From Theropithecus gelada (taxonomy: Eukaryota > Chordata > Mammalia > Primates > Cercopithecidae), in contig NC_037677.1 of NCBI RefSeq assembly GCF_003255815.1, positions 106,923,100 to 106,987,099 of the forward strand: a stretch of 64,000 nt of DNA, written 5' to 3'. Within the stretch, counting starts at the first letter, position 1. Every line of letters starts with the position of its first letter. The notes beneath the pieces were generated by a model. It made no database searches, was not told the DNA's origin, and worked only from the letters and a program-made list of their open reading frames with translations. Shown here piece after piece: positions 39,331 to 50,082 of the stretch. A program made the translations under genes and the position numbers.

Positions 39331-39492
39331 TTTGACATGGGTTTGTTGCCACTGTCCTCCTTTGCTTTCCTTCCTTCTTCTACAGGCTTGAGGTTCAACA
39401 GTGGAGTCACTTCAGCATTGCCATAACCAGCAAAGGTGATTGCAGCGGTGCCATTTTCTTCATCTATCTCTTCAATCTCCGCTTCATAACAC
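39331..39492 (-). CDS. SMNDC1: SMNDC1 coding exon 4 (second half of Tudor domain)
   Basis: A 162-nt exon encoding residues about 89-141: CYEAEIEEIDEENGTAAITF, then AGYGNAEVTPLLNLKPVEEG and RKAKEDSGNKPMS. It carries Y90, F108 and Y111, which with W83 of exon 3 form the aromatic cage reported to bind symmetric dimethyl-arginine in Sm-protein and coilin tails. The acceptor is ctttacag|GTGTTATG and the donor is TCAAA|gtaagt. Both split codons restore the frame. All cage residues are present. Confidence 0.97.
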
Positions 39493-39664
39493 CTGTAAAG
39501 ATATCATGGCTGTAAGCAGGTGAGTAAAGGTTTAGTACTCAGCCTACAAGACTTATACTGTAGTGATACAATTATTACATGTGTCTATAATGAAACTTCT
39601 ATAATCAAATGGTTGTTTTGGCAAAGAGAATACAAAAGAGTGGTTGAAGTTAGTTGTATTTTAT

Positions 39665-39691
39665 AAAAAAAAAAAAAAAAAAAAAAAAAAG
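39665..39691 (+). repeat. Poly(A) run
   Basis: About 26 A on +, in SMNDC1 intron 3, with no element body attached. Confidence 0.9.
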
Positions 39692-39775
39692 ACATCCTAA
39701 TCAAAATATTGCTGGGAAAGTCTCTTGCATGTATCTACCCAATGTGCTTTAATGTCTTTGAGAAAAGAGGTTTCT

Positions 39776-40064
39776 TTTCTTTTTTGCGACAGAGTCTCAC
39801 TGTCACCCAGACTGGAGTGCAGTATTGCAATCTTGGCTCACTTCAACCTCCGCCTCCCAGGTTCAAACAATTCTCATGCCTCAGCCTCCCAAGTAGCTGG
39901 GATTACAGGCACACACCACCACACCTGGCTGATTTTTGTATTTTTAGTAGAGATGGGGTTTCACCATGTTGGTCAGGCAGCTCTCTAACTCCTGATCTCA
40001 AGCGATCCACCCACCTCAGCCTCCCAAAGTGCTGGGATTACAGGCATGAGCCACCACACCCAGC
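39776..40064 (-). mobile_element. Alu, antisense
   Basis: Dimeric Alu in SMNDC1 intron 3, co-oriented with the gene, about 360 bases downstream of the exon 3 donor. Confidence 0.93.
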
Positions 40065-40427
40065 AAAAAGATATTTCTTATAGGAATGATTTCAGTGTAT
40101 GCTCTTCACAGAATTCTCAGAAAAACCAGCCGTTCACTCAATTTTCAATTTGAGGAGAAAAGAATTTAGATTATTTTAGAAAACACCCATTCACTGTCCT
40201 GTTTTTCCTTCCTCTAGAATCCAAGTCATTCTTATCCCCGAAACTTAATCTAAAGCTAAAACTAAACTGTATTAATGGCAACCACCCAAGAATCAAATTG
40301 GCTCTATGAATCATACTGCCTAATAGAAGTGAAGATTAAAATAGGGTAGTTAAAACTGAATAAAAACTTCTTACCATTGTATTTTATTATTTCATGTTAC
40401 AGTTAGGGTTTTTTTTTCTACACTTAC

Positions 40428-40570
40428 TGTCCATCTTCACTCCAGATTGCCATACACTTGTCTCCTACTTTCCATGAATGAGTAGGTTGAGTAGAAGCAA
40501 AACTGTCTGAACTTGCAAGCGTCTCAGAAGGTTGAGTTGACAGAAGGTCTTTGGTTAGTTCTATAACTTC
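40428..40570 (-). CDS. SMNDC1: SMNDC1 coding exon 3 (linker and start of Tudor domain)
   Basis: A 143-nt exon encoding residues 41-88: EVIELTKDLLSTQPSETLAS, then SDSFASTQPTHSWKVGDKCM and AIWSEDGQ. The Tudor domain begins near residue 72 (SWKVGDKC), and W83 of the aromatic cage is visible. The acceptor is ctttttttag|GAAGTT and the donor is GGACA|gtaagt. The split codon CA|G joins exon 4. Residue 82 is isoleucine here. Confidence 0.97.
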
Positions 40571-40649
40571 CTAAAAAAGAAAAACAAAAACCACAACATT
40601 ATTTTCGTAATTCTCACTGTCAACTTTGTTTTTGATGACAGCTTTCATA

Positions 40650-40800
40650 CTGTACACTAAGTACTCTCTATATATTTCATTTGCAGTTCATAACACTATT
40701 AAGCAAGTACTGTGATTATCCCCATGTAGAAACTGAGATACAGTATTTTCTACGAGTTAAGTGGTAGAGCTGTGATTTAAGCCCATATAGTTGCCTTTCA
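40650..40800. mobile_element. MIR-like fragment
   Basis: 'gattatccccatgtagaaac', 'tgagatacag' and 'gtggtagagctgtgatttaa' match the MIR core. Confidence 0.65.
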
Positions 40801-42323
40801 ACTTAACCACAAATACTAATGAAAATGTAAGACTTGAGCTTATACCATTTCTAAGTGCCTATTTTAGCTGAATAGATCTCTCTAAAGATGAGACAGTCAA
40901 GTATGAGGGACTGAATTAGATATTCTTATTGTAACGTATTTTATGCAACTGTACTGTTTTATAGGGCATTACTCAGCAGTATTAACTGCCAAACAATTCC
41001 AAAACAGTTTAAGCAGCTTTATTAGTAACAAAAATGTTCCTACTTATACATATCTCAACTAAAATACTATAGGCATATGTAACAGAAACCAGTGGTCTTC
41101 CTATTCAATTACTGTAAAACTCACCCCATCTGGGTAAGCAAATTACCAGGTTAGATTTTAAATGTTCCATACCTTAATGTTAAGCACATCAGCACAGCTT
41201 CATTTAAAAGGGGGGAAAAAAGGTAACACACATAGGCAATGCCTTTCTGTGTGGCAAATATTTTTTTCTAATTCAGGCTTACATTTATTGGCTTCATTCA
41301 AAGATGTCTGGTGTAGGGATGGCTAAAAAATTGAGAATAGTACAAACTGACAGATTCTGCTACCTATCTACTACATTTTTACTCTAATGAAGATCCACAC
41401 TATGCATCTTATCTGATCTAAGAACTGGCGTAGCTGTTCACCCACTGTTGCATTTAAAACATCATACTGTGTGTTTGGGGAGAAAAATGAACAAAATTAA
41501 ACTATGTACTGAGTTTCTTCTAGTTCCCACTGAGGTTTCATAATAGTAAATCTGATTCAGTAGCCAAGAAAGTTAAATATTACCTCTCTTCTAAAGATTC
41601 TAAATCTTCCTGGCTATTTCTGAAAAAACTAATATTTGAGTCTTAAATCTCTTCAAGAAAGGTTAATTTTATAAATAAATAAATAGAACACTTTGGTTTG
41701 AGTTAAAAATTTAGTAGGAATAATATCTCTAAGTTTTGTTAGTTGCCAACTAGCCATTAATTAGATCTTTTTAATTAGATAGTCCTTTGCAAATAAAGCA
41801 AAGAAACTTCCAAATAACTAGATCAAGTAGTACACAAAAGAAGAGTAAATTATCTGGTCTTACTTTTAACCACTTTTAGGGGTAGGAATGTAATCCAGTA
41901 AGCCTGACTCAAGAGCCCACACAAATCTCTATCATTAAATATTTCCAGATCCACCTAGGGATCATTTAACTTAAGCACAGACATGAATTCTGCACTTGCA
42001 GGTTTCAGATTTAGAACTCTATTTCTTTTAGGACAGAACTATTTTCCAAATACACTTTGTTAGAGAAATATATTTCATCAAAGAAAAGGGTCCTGAAAAG
42101 CTGTGCATATTAGTGAATTCAGAGGCCTGTGCTGAAATGACCTTTTTTTTAAGAAAAAATCCAGAGCATTTACTCCTCATGTCCTCTAACTTTGCCATGG
42201 TTTTACATAACCCTCCCAACAAACTATGAAGAACCTTCTAAATTTCTATTCTTCACATGTGCGTATGGACCAAAGTATTAGAAAAACTATTTTATGTATG
42301 AGGGGGTTCTTGAAGGTACATAC

Positions 42324-42513
42324 CATTAATTACTTTTCCTCCCTCAAGTCTGAGTTCTGAAACTGCTCCTTCATCGACAGATGGGCAGCAGTTACAGTAA
42401 TCGGCAATTCCAGGAAGCATCAGGTGTTGTGATCTACATATCAGCAGGTCAAAGGGGGTGCACTCAAGCACTCTGCTTACTGAAGGAAGGCGTTTCGGGG
42501 ATGCAGAGAGCCA
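42324..42513 (-). other. Candidate alternative (poison) exon of SMNDC1
   Basis: On the - strand this 190-base segment has an acceptor (tctcatatattacag|TGG) and a good donor (TTAATG|gtatgt). It lies in a 4.65-kb Alu-free intron and has more balanced base composition than its surroundings. Inserted between exons 2 and 3 it stays open for 63 codons but shifts exon 3 by one frame. That creates TGA 45-47 nt into exon 3, about 96 nt before the next junction, which predicts nonsense-mediated decay. A second acceptor (ccttccttcag|TAAGC) gives a 156-nt form (42324-42479) starting with an in-frame TAA. No protein similarity is seen in its translation. Unproductive splicing of splicing-factor genes is well known; that this segment is used is my inference. 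Confidence 0.45.
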
Positions 42514-43316
42514 CTGTAATATATGAGACAAGTGACTTGACCCCTGCCTCCTTTAGAACCAGCTTATTCAGCAAAACAGCCTAATAAATTGACTATCTGT
42601 GATTATCATAGACTGCCCGGGGAGCTAGTCAGCTAGCTAGCCTGGATTTTATTACACCCACTTTTTTAAGTGAAAAAAGAGAGGCAGGACTTTAGAAGAT
42701 TATTTTGCTGCCTGCTGAATAACTTTAGTCTCTATGAAAGACAGTACATGAAAGAGATAAACATAGAAACCTTACTGGCAAAATGAAGTCATTGAAAAGA
42801 TGCAGAAAAAGTATTTTGTCATAAATCAAAGGGCAAACAAATTAATAACCAGGATAAGGATCTAATTCTATAGAGGAACACAAGAAATTAGAAACCATAT
42901 GGTCAAAAAATACTAATATGAGGAAGCCACAAAATCAGTCTGAACAGACTTCTCACCAAATGTAACAGGCTGAATTAAATACCCATAGCATGCGATACAT
43001 CCCAGAAGGCAGAGAAGGAAAAAAGAGGTGAATGAGCGGGGGAACCCCCATAGCTAAATAGAAGCTGTCAGTATAGTCTCAATGGAGACAACAATTACTG
43101 GGTGGAAGCATATAGCCAAATACTTTTCAGAGTATTACCTCATCTTAAAAGATGGTTTCCATTTTTGAGTAGTTTTCAATTCTAAACAGACCTTATCTAG
43201 TGACCAAAATGAAATTTCTAATGATAGAATAAAATGGGAAGAAACTTTGATCAAGACTGGTCAGGAAAAACATTGTTATTACTATCTGAAGTATGAGAAC
43301 TTACACTTCTAAATTC

Positions 43317-43493
43317 TTGCCATCCAATATGGTAGTCACATGTGGCTAATTAAGTTATATTAAAAACTCAGCTCCTAAGTAAACCTAGCTGTATTTCAAG
43401 TATCCAACCAAATGTGGCTAGTGGCTATGGTACTGAAAAGCAGATATAGAACATTTCCATCATCACAGAAAGTTCTACTGGACAGTGCTGTTT
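43317..43493 (-). mobile_element. hAT-Charlie-type nonautonomous element
   Basis: 'ccaatatggtagtcacatgt', 'atgtggctagtggctatggt' and 'actggacagtgctgtttt' are characteristic of small Charlie-family MITEs. The subfamily is not assigned. Confidence 0.75.
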
Positions 43494-45225
43494 TAAATGG
43501 TTACAGAAAAGAGGATACTTTACAGAAAAATGATTTCCAGGTCATTATTAACTGAACCCCCGCAGGCAAGCTTTTTAGGGGCTTACTACAATGTTTATCA
43601 CAATGGTTTCCCCCTACAGTACTTTCCACTACGATGATCATGACATGGTAAGGCAGTTCTGCCCAGACTCTAATGATGAATTAATCTAGAAATATTAAAA
43701 AGACCTGATGATAATGCTATTTCTAACTCCACTCCCAACTTCCCCAACCCAACCAGTTCAACAAATACCCCTCCTCCCACTGCCCAGGAAGCAATATACA
43801 AAACAATGGCACCCAATGTTTTATTTTCCTAAAAAAGGACTGCTTAAGTTGGTAAAGGTAGTCGAGGCATCTCTCTTTGGGACAAACAGAAAGTGCTTTA
43901 CAGAGTGTTAGTAAAGAGGTTGGTGTACCTCTGTTGCCTCATCTTCAATGTATACTCACAACATGTGAGCAAATCAAATGGACAGGTGGCAAACCATTGG
44001 GTTATTTTTCACTTAAGGGCCTGGGAGTGGGAGAAAATGCTCCCAAAACATCTTTTTCTTATTGACTGGCACCCTGAAACCCACAGGCCTGGCTTCCACG
44101 TATCGAAGAGGGGTCTTGTTCATATTGAAATTATCCCAGATGGTTTGTGTGTGTTTAAAAATAACATACTACTGCAATTTTATTCTAAATCTAGAATTTG
44201 AAAGTATTCAACTCATTTTAATTATGCCCAGATAAGCAGTTCCAGAATCCCAAATCTGGACCCTATTTCAGTTAAGTTTGTCTGCAGTTGTGATATCCCT
44301 AAAATAGTAATAGTTTTAATGGACACTGGAATAATAAAGGGAGGGAAATAATTTTTAGACAGGATACAGATTCAAGTTTAGTACTCAATTGGTAAAGCAA
44401 TCTCTAATCAAAACACCCTTGAAACTTTTTAAAAATCAGGTTCAGAATTTCAAGGAAGCTCTTAAAAGTCATATATATTTGTAAATTATATATGGCATTT
44501 TTCTGAATCAGTCCAGTGTCCTGAGAAACAAAAGGTATTTACTATGAAGGCTCTGTCTTGAAATCCCAGTGCAGGTTTTTAAAAAAAGGTTTTCATATCT
44601 ACTGGACTTGACAAAGATCTCCTTTTCACCACATAATTCAATTTCCCCAAGTGTCACCAACTTTACTGTAAAACCTAGCCTTAAGTCCTAACATCTGTGT
44701 AACAATTATACAGAGCACATGTCTCTCTCTAGGCATCTTTGCAGTGTGTTTTCAATACAAGATATAACCCACAAGTTTTGGGGGGGGGAGTCACGCATTT
44801 TCAAAGAATCTTGTGGTATTAAAAGGAATCTTAAGGTTCTATTTTTCTCCTTCAATCTTTGTTACTTTTTGAACTAAATTTCATTTTCCAGGTCTTAAAA
44901 AATAAAAGTATTTTTCATTGTGAAGTTACATGTACCTCTCGTCTTGAAAATCTGAGAGACTTAGAAATTTCTACCAACTTTTGTTTTTAAAAATCATGTA
45001 AGTACACAAGATTTATATAACAAAGAACAATATATCATTCCCTCTGATGTACAGAACCCTGAGAACTGGGGAAACAACCCTACTTCTGCAAACCACAGTA
45101 CCTACACAATTTACCTATATACGCAGGGTGGGGTGTAACCCCTCAAAAGGCGCTTTGAGTACTTAGGGATTCAAGCAATAATTTGAAAAACAGAGAAAAA
45201 ACTACAATTGCCTACCCATACTTAC

Positions 45226-45345
45226 TTGTAAATCTTTCTTCAATTTTAGCAAATCTTCATTTTCTCCATTTCCAGATAATGCAGCTTCAACTTGCTGGAG
45301 CTGAGCTTTGTAGCTTGCCAGCTGCTTTGCTAAATCCTCTGACAT
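45226..45345 (-). CDS. SMNDC1: SMNDC1 coding exon 2 (start codon, N-terminus)
   Basis: The first coding exon, 120 nt, encodes MSEDLAKQLASYKAQLQQVE and AALSGNGENEDLLKLKKDLQ. SMNDC1 (SPF30) is a nuclear Tudor protein paralogous to SMN. It is needed for recruiting the U4/U6.U5 tri-snRNP to the prespliceosome. The helical N-terminus precedes the Tudor domain. The acceptor is ttttattttccccag|ATG, so the initiator ATG is the first codon of the exon. The donor is CTTACAA|gtaagt in phase 0. The start matches the known N-terminus, and no earlier in-frame ATG exists in exon 1. Confidence 0.97.
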
Positions 45346-46496
45346 CTGGGGAAAATAAAAAGGGTTAGACCACGAAAACTGAAGCAAAAATCAAGGCATA
45401 AAAAACTAACTTCCCTGTCTGCCTGAATTACCAGTTTCTGCCTCCAACTCCTTCTAACACTGCAGCTTAATTCACCACCATTACCTTTACTCTCAGTTTA
45501 GACTTCACCTAAACCACAAACTTAAAGGCAACAGCTTCCGAAGATTATAAACTTGAGATACAGTCCATACTTTAAAAAAGCATACAGATACAAAGAAATT
45601 TCTAATTTTCTTTTAACTCCTATCCACAGGGTAGGTGCTGAGTTCGGCTCAATAATCGTTACCTTTTTAAAAAGCACTACTCTGCTGGAAAAGTCGAAAC
45701 TTTCAAAAACAATCCAAATATTTTTAAGCACTAAAGTACGCTTCCAAAGTCAAACAAGTACGTTTTTAACTTAACTACACAAACAACTAACTTTACGTGA
45801 ACTATTCAATAAAGAGTGTATTTAAAAGTGCTTCTCCAGAACAAAAATCTTTCGCCCAGTCGCTTAACTATTTATCGCTGCATTAACTTCAGCAAAAAGA
45901 ACAGCACAGGTACTCTCCCATTTAGACGTTCTAAGGAATGAGCCTTTCGCCAAATCCAGCTCACTCAGTTTCCTGAAAATAAGACACTAATTAACCCTTT
46001 TTGATGGTTTATAAGCAAATGTACGACGTTTCCGAGGACTCTTCTCTCTCGTAAAATTCCCGTCCAACCAAAGGCTGGGAGCCGGAAAAGGCCCCCAAGA
46101 GTTACAGCGACCCAGGCTGCTCTCCTCCCCGCCAGGCAGCGCCTCAAAGCCCGCCACAACTCGATCATTCGGACCTGGAAATCCAAACGCCAGCTCAGGA
46201 CCACCGCCAGAGCCCCGCTGTGCTCCAACAGGCAAGCTCCACAAGGAGCCGCGCGGCGCCCAGCCCCACCCGATCCGGTCCCCTGCGGGCCGTGTTTGCC
46301 GCCGCAGCACGGAGGCCAGCGCCGGCCGGGCCGCCGAGGCTCAGCTCTGGCTGGGAGACGGCCATGGCTCCGGGCTCCAGGGCCAGAACCTGGGCGTCTC
46401 CGGCGAGGGGGGTTCCTCGGCCTTCGGCCTCCGCTTCACCTCGGGAGGGACCCGGGCCCGGCCAGGCCTCACTCTCTCCCTCAAGGGGGTTGTTAC
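45346..46496 (-). other. SMNDC1: SMNDC1 intron 1
   Basis: A 1.15-kb intron (gtaaca ... ccccag). Its 5' half lies in the CpG island and its 3' half is AT-rich. It separates the noncoding first exon from the ATG exon and has no interspersed repeat. Confidence 0.85.
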
Positions 46497-46700
46497 CTTG
46501 TGTGGGGCTGGGGGCGGGGCAGCGGGAAGGGGTCGGGGCAAATAAGCCCAGTGGTAGTGGTGGCGGCAGCAGCAGCAGCAGTAGAAGGAAAATCTCCGCG
46601 ACGACAAGACGACTCGGTCTGAAAAGGAAGAACTCGGTCGGCGGCGAGGGGGGAGGGGAGGAAAGCCGGGAACTGGAAGGAGGAAAAGACAGAGACGGTG
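46497..46700 (-). other. SMNDC1: SMNDC1 noncoding exon 1 (5'UTR)
   Basis: The 3' edge is fixed by the donor CACAAG|gtaaca at 46497/46496. The 5' edge is approximate because the start of transcription cannot be read from sequence. It is G+C-rich, has a short (CTG)5 run on the - strand (near 46565-46582), and shows no ATG on the - strand, so translation begins only in exon 2. Confidence 0.75.
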
Positions 46701-46703
46701 AAG

Positions 46704-46713
46704 TCTCGCGAGA
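46704..46713. promoter_or_regulatory. TCTCGCGAGA core-promoter palindrome
   Basis: A perfect copy of the 10-bp CGCG element found at CpG-island promoters of housekeeping genes and reported as the BANP binding site. It lies about 200 bp from the exon 1 donor, where the start of SMNDC1 transcription would be expected. Confidence 0.8.
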
Positions 46714-46723
46714 AATACAAACT

Positions 46724-46733
46724 CTCGCGCGAG
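46724..46733. promoter_or_regulatory. Second CGCG palindrome CTCGCGCGAG
   Basis: A 10-bp palindrome related to, but one CG longer in its core than, the element at 46704-46713. It is centred 20 bp away, about two helical turns. Whether it binds the same factor is unknown. Confidence 0.5.
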
Positions 46734-46743
46734 TTCGCTCGAC

Positions 46744-46751
46744 TCACGTGA
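46744..46751. promoter_or_regulatory. E-box TCACGTGA in SMNDC1 promoter
   Basis: Perfect CACGTG (46745-46750) with TCACGTGA flanks, the preferred site class of USF, MITF/TFE and MYC/MAX/MXD dimers. It is about 35 bp upstream of the CGCG element. The neighbouring gene MXI1 encodes a protein that binds this core with MAX. Confidence 0.7.
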
Positions 46752-46884
46752 CTCTGCGCGCCCTCTAGCCTGTCCCTGGCTGTTAGGGACGCAGAGTAGG
46801 CGGGGCCTAGGACGGATATGGCGTAGCTGGGCTGCGCCAGGCGCGGAATGTAGGTTATCTTCCTGGAGTTCCGGCTTGGAATTT

Positions 46885-46999
46885 ATTGGAAATGCAAATT
46901 CTCAAGCCCCACCCCAGACCTCCTGAATCCAGAGACTCTCTTTTAACAAGCCCACCGGATGATAGCAATGTCTGCTGACGTCTGGGAATCACTGCTTTT
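46885..46999 (-). mobile_element. MER5A-like fragment next to the CpG island
   Basis: 'aaatgcaaattctcaagccc' and 'tttaacaagcccaccggatg' match MER5A. Its last bases reappear after the adjacent Alu monomer ('gagaaccactgc', 47149-47160). Confidence 0.7.
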
Positions 47000-47147
47000 C
47001 GGGAGCGGTGGTGGTGGGTTGGGGGGGTGTTGGTGGGGGCTCTCCTTATGTTGCCCTGGCTGGTCTCCAACTCCTGGGCTCAAGCGATCCCCCCGCATCG
47101 GCGTCCCAAAATGCTAGGATTACAGGCGTGAGCCACCGCGCCCGGCC
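47000..47147 (-). mobile_element. Alu monomer-like fragment, antisense
   Basis: A single Alu arm inserted into the end of the MER5A-like element. Flanked by 'gaatcactgctttt' / 'gaaccactgcttta'. It includes a G-rich stretch at 47004-47040. Confidence 0.75.
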
Positions 47148-47521
47148 TGAGAACCACTGCTTTATATGATACAAGGCTTGGTAGCAACAGAAAGCTAATT
47201 AAATCGTTACAGAAATAACCTATTGGAGAGGAGATTGATTTCTTTAAAATCTTTTTTGTTAAAACCTACTTGATTTTAATTTAGTTGGGTTAATCTCGCC
47301 TGATAGGGAACAAAGTCCAAGTTAGTCTAGAATGGTAAACAGAGTGGTAGGAATACTGACATTTGTGTTCAAAAAGAAATGCCCGTTGTGTATGTTTGTA
47401 ATAATATATACGCGTTCTGGACAAATACACAAACCTGTCCAGAGGTTTGGAATGGAAGCCAAATGTTTTATTGATTGCCTTCTTTGCTGTTTACTCTTTT
47501 TCCTTTTCTTCTTCTTCTCTC

Positions 47522-47820
47522 TTTTTTTTTTTTTTTTTTGAGACGGAGTCTCGCTCTGTCGCCCAGGCTGGAGTGCAGTGGCAGATCTCAGCTCACTGCA
47601 AGCTCCACCTCCCGGGTTTACGCCGTTCTCCTCCCTCAGCCTCCCGAGTAGCTGGGACTACAGGCGCCCACCACCTCGCCCGGCTAGTTTTTTGTATTTT
47701 TTGGTAGAGACGGGGTTTCACCGTGTTAGCCAGGATGGTCTCGAGCTCCTGAACTCGTGATCCTCCCGTCTCGGCCTCCCAAAGTGCTGGGATTACAGGC
47801 TTGAGCCACCGCGCCCGGCC
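47522..47820 (-). mobile_element. AluY, Old World monkey-like, antisense
   Basis: Near-consensus, with 'cacctcgcccggctag' and 'ggcttgagccaccgcgcccgg'. CTTCTCTCT flanks both sides. Confidence 0.95.
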
Positions 47821-47983
47821 CTTCTCTCTCTCTTTTTTTTTTTTTTAACCACTTGTATATAATTTTCTTTCAATTGAAAAAACAATAAAGGCCTGAGACA
47901 CAAAGGGTTATATAGATGCCAGGAAGCAACCTTTCCTGGGAGGTGGGCAGTTTGTTGCTGGACCCATAAAAAGGCCCACTTCT

Positions 47984-48280
47984 TGCGGATCACCTGAGGT
48001 CAGGAGTTTGAGACCAGCCTGACCACATGGAGAAACCCCGTCTCTACTAAAAATACAAAAAGGGGGAAAAAAAAAAAAAAAAAAAAAAGCCGGGCGTGTC
48101 CGAGCTACTGTAATCCCAGCTACTCGGGAGGCTGAGGCAGAAGAATCGCTTGAACCTGGGAGGCGGAGGTTGCGGTGAACCGAGATCATGCCATTGCACT
48201 CCAGCCTGGGCAGCAAGAGTGAAACTCCGTCTCAAAAAAACAAAAAAAAAAAAAAACAAAAAAAAAAAACAAAAAAAAAA
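47984..48280 (+). mobile_element. Alu, sense, 5'-truncated
   Basis: Starts in the left arm ('tgcggatcacctgaggtc'), has an A/C-rich tail, and is flanked by AAAAAGGCCCACTTCT (47968-47983 and about 48276-48291). It has a long A run in the middle linker. Confidence 0.93.
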
Positions 48281-49204
48281 GGCCCACTTCTCAGATGGGA
48301 TCTTTTGAACTGTACCAACATCTTTAGTTCCTTGCTTTCTTTTCAAGGAGCCTTCCCTTTTGTTGTCTACATACACACACGTAACCCTTATAGTGAGTCA
48401 GATAACCGGTATAGATGGAAACTAGGTCAGGTTTGTGTGATTGGGATGGCAGTCAACTTAGAAAGATTGAAATTGCAGCAGAGGGCAGCAGTGTGTAGCT
48501 AGAATTAAGAGGGAAGACAAACCAGAAAGCATGTGCTTTTAAATAAAGAAGAGATTTGTTTAAAATAAAATGTAGTTTTAGAGAACTGCTGTTACTGTAA
48601 TTGTGTGTTTTAAGAACCGATGCGAGGAGGAACTTCCTTGAATATAAAGTAAACCTTATTGTGTAAAAATCTCTTAAATGAGAACTTTTCCTGAACCCCA
48701 TAGATCAGAAAATCGGGAAATATTATCAGTTCCATTATAGATTTCTATACTATCTTAATAATTTTGTTTTCAGGATTGTTTTTATCTATGCAACATTCAT
48801 TTATAAAGAAAAGCTGTATTGAATTTTAATTTTCACAAAGAAATAACAGTTTGTATGTGCCAGATACCATTCTAAGCACTCTACACATGTTCACTTAATT
48901 TTCACAATTGTATGCAGTGTTTCTCCAGACAAAACTGGAGCAGACAAAACTAACAGCAATACTTCAGATAGGCTTTCTGAATTAGTACTTCCTTTGAAGT
49001 GTCAAAATTTACTTTCAGTGTCTGATTTTTCTTAAAACATTTGTGTTCAAACTTAATCATGTTTATTCAAAAAAAGAGCAATATCTTAAACCTTCAGTTT
49101 TGAAACATGATTTTTATTTTATTGAAAGACGGTAAATAAATAAAATGTAAAGGTTCCAAATTGTCATCAGAATATACAGCTATTTCTACTAAAGAAAATT
49201 AAAG

Positions 49205-49345
49205 TATGGCACCATGGCACCCAGCTACTTGGAAGGCTGAGATGGGAGTTTGGAAGTTTGAGGCTGCAGCACCCTCTGTGCCTGTGAATAGCTGCTGCAC
49301 TCCAGCCTGGGCAACATAGTGAGATCCTGTCACAAATTTTTAAAA
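49205..49345 (+). mobile_element. Alu monomer-like fragment, sense
   Basis: 'cccagctacttggaaggctg' to 'ctccagcctgggcaacatag'; single arm, diverged. Confidence 0.75.
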
Positions 49346-49349
49346 ATTA

Positions 49350-49647
49350 ATTTTTTTTATTTTAGATGGATTCTCGCTCTGTCGCCCAGGCTGGAGTGTA
49401 GTGGTGCGATCTCAGCTCACTGCAACCTCCACCTCCGTGGTTCAAGCAATTCCCCTGCCTCAGCCTTGTAAGTAGCTGGGATTACAGATGTGTGCCACCA
49501 TGCCTGGTTAATTTTTTTTGTATTTTTAGTAGAAATGGGGTTTCACCATGTTGGCCAGACTGATCTTGAACTCCTGACCTCAAGCAATCCGCCCGCCTCG
49601 GCCTCCCAAAGTGCTGAGATTACAGGCGTGAGTCACAGCACCCAGCC
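49350..49647 (-). mobile_element. Alu, antisense
   Basis: Complete dimeric Alu immediately after the sense monomer, forming an inverted pair. Confidence 0.93.
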
Positions 49648-49760
49648 TAAATTAAAAAAAATTTTTTTTTAAAGTATAGTTTTCTTTGGAAATGTGCCAC
49701 CCCACTGCAGAGCAGAAGAATATGCAATGAAGTAATACATATTGGTCAAATAGGTTTGGG

Positions 49761-49791
<31 letters not shown>

Positions 49792-50082
49792 GAGACTGGG
49801 TCTTACTCTGTTGCCTAGGCTGGATTGTAGTGGTGTAATCTCGGCTCGCTGCAACCTCTGCCTCCCAGACTCAAGCAAACCTCCTGCCTCAGCCTCCCTA
49901 GTTGCTGGGACTACAGGCACACGCCACCATGCCTGGCTAATTTTTGTATATTTATTATTTTTTTTGCTAGAGACAGAGTTTCGCTATGTTACCCAGTTTG
50001 ATCTCAAACTCCTGGGCTCAAGTAATCTACCCACTTTGTCCTCCCAAAGTGCTGGAATTACAGGGTGAGCCACCTCCGTGGG
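49761..50082 (-). mobile_element. Alu, antisense, old
   Basis: Diverged dimeric Alu with a (GTTT)n tail and a degraded 5' end. Confidence 0.9.

Larger units (their letters stand above)
39493..40427 (-). other. SMNDC1: SMNDC1 intron 3
   Basis: A 935-base intron (gtaagt ... tttacag) with one antisense-inserted Alu (39776-40064) and a run of about 26 A on the + strand at 39665-39691. Nothing else was recognised. Confidence 0.85.
40571..45225 (-). other. SMNDC1: SMNDC1 intron 2
   Basis: This 4.65-kb intron (gtaagt ... tttttag) contains no Alu at all, notable in this window. It has a MIR-like fragment near 40650-40800 and a hAT-Charlie-type fragment near 43317-43493. It also contains an exon-like unit at 42324-42513 that could be a poison exon. 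Other parts are unique AT-rich sequence. Confidence 0.8.
46020..46850. promoter_or_regulatory. SMNDC1: CpG island over SMNDC1 promoter and exon 1
   Basis: An abrupt rise in G+C and CpG frequency relative to both flanks, spanning the first exon and the start of intron 1. It is the only such island in the window and marks a broadly expressed promoter. The long open frames on both strands inside it (for example 46220-46768 on +) come from the high GC content and show no known domain. Confidence 0.9.

Noticed and set aside
42381..42584. 67-codon frame on + strand
   Set aside because: It is the mirror of the exon-like segment read on the SMNDC1 strand; it has no splice or promoter context on +.
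46220..46768. 182-codon open frame on + in the CpG island
   Set aside because: It overlaps the SMNDC1 promoter and exon 1 on the opposite strand, is biased by high GC, and its translation (R/P/G/S-rich) has no recognisable domain. Other frames in the island are open too.
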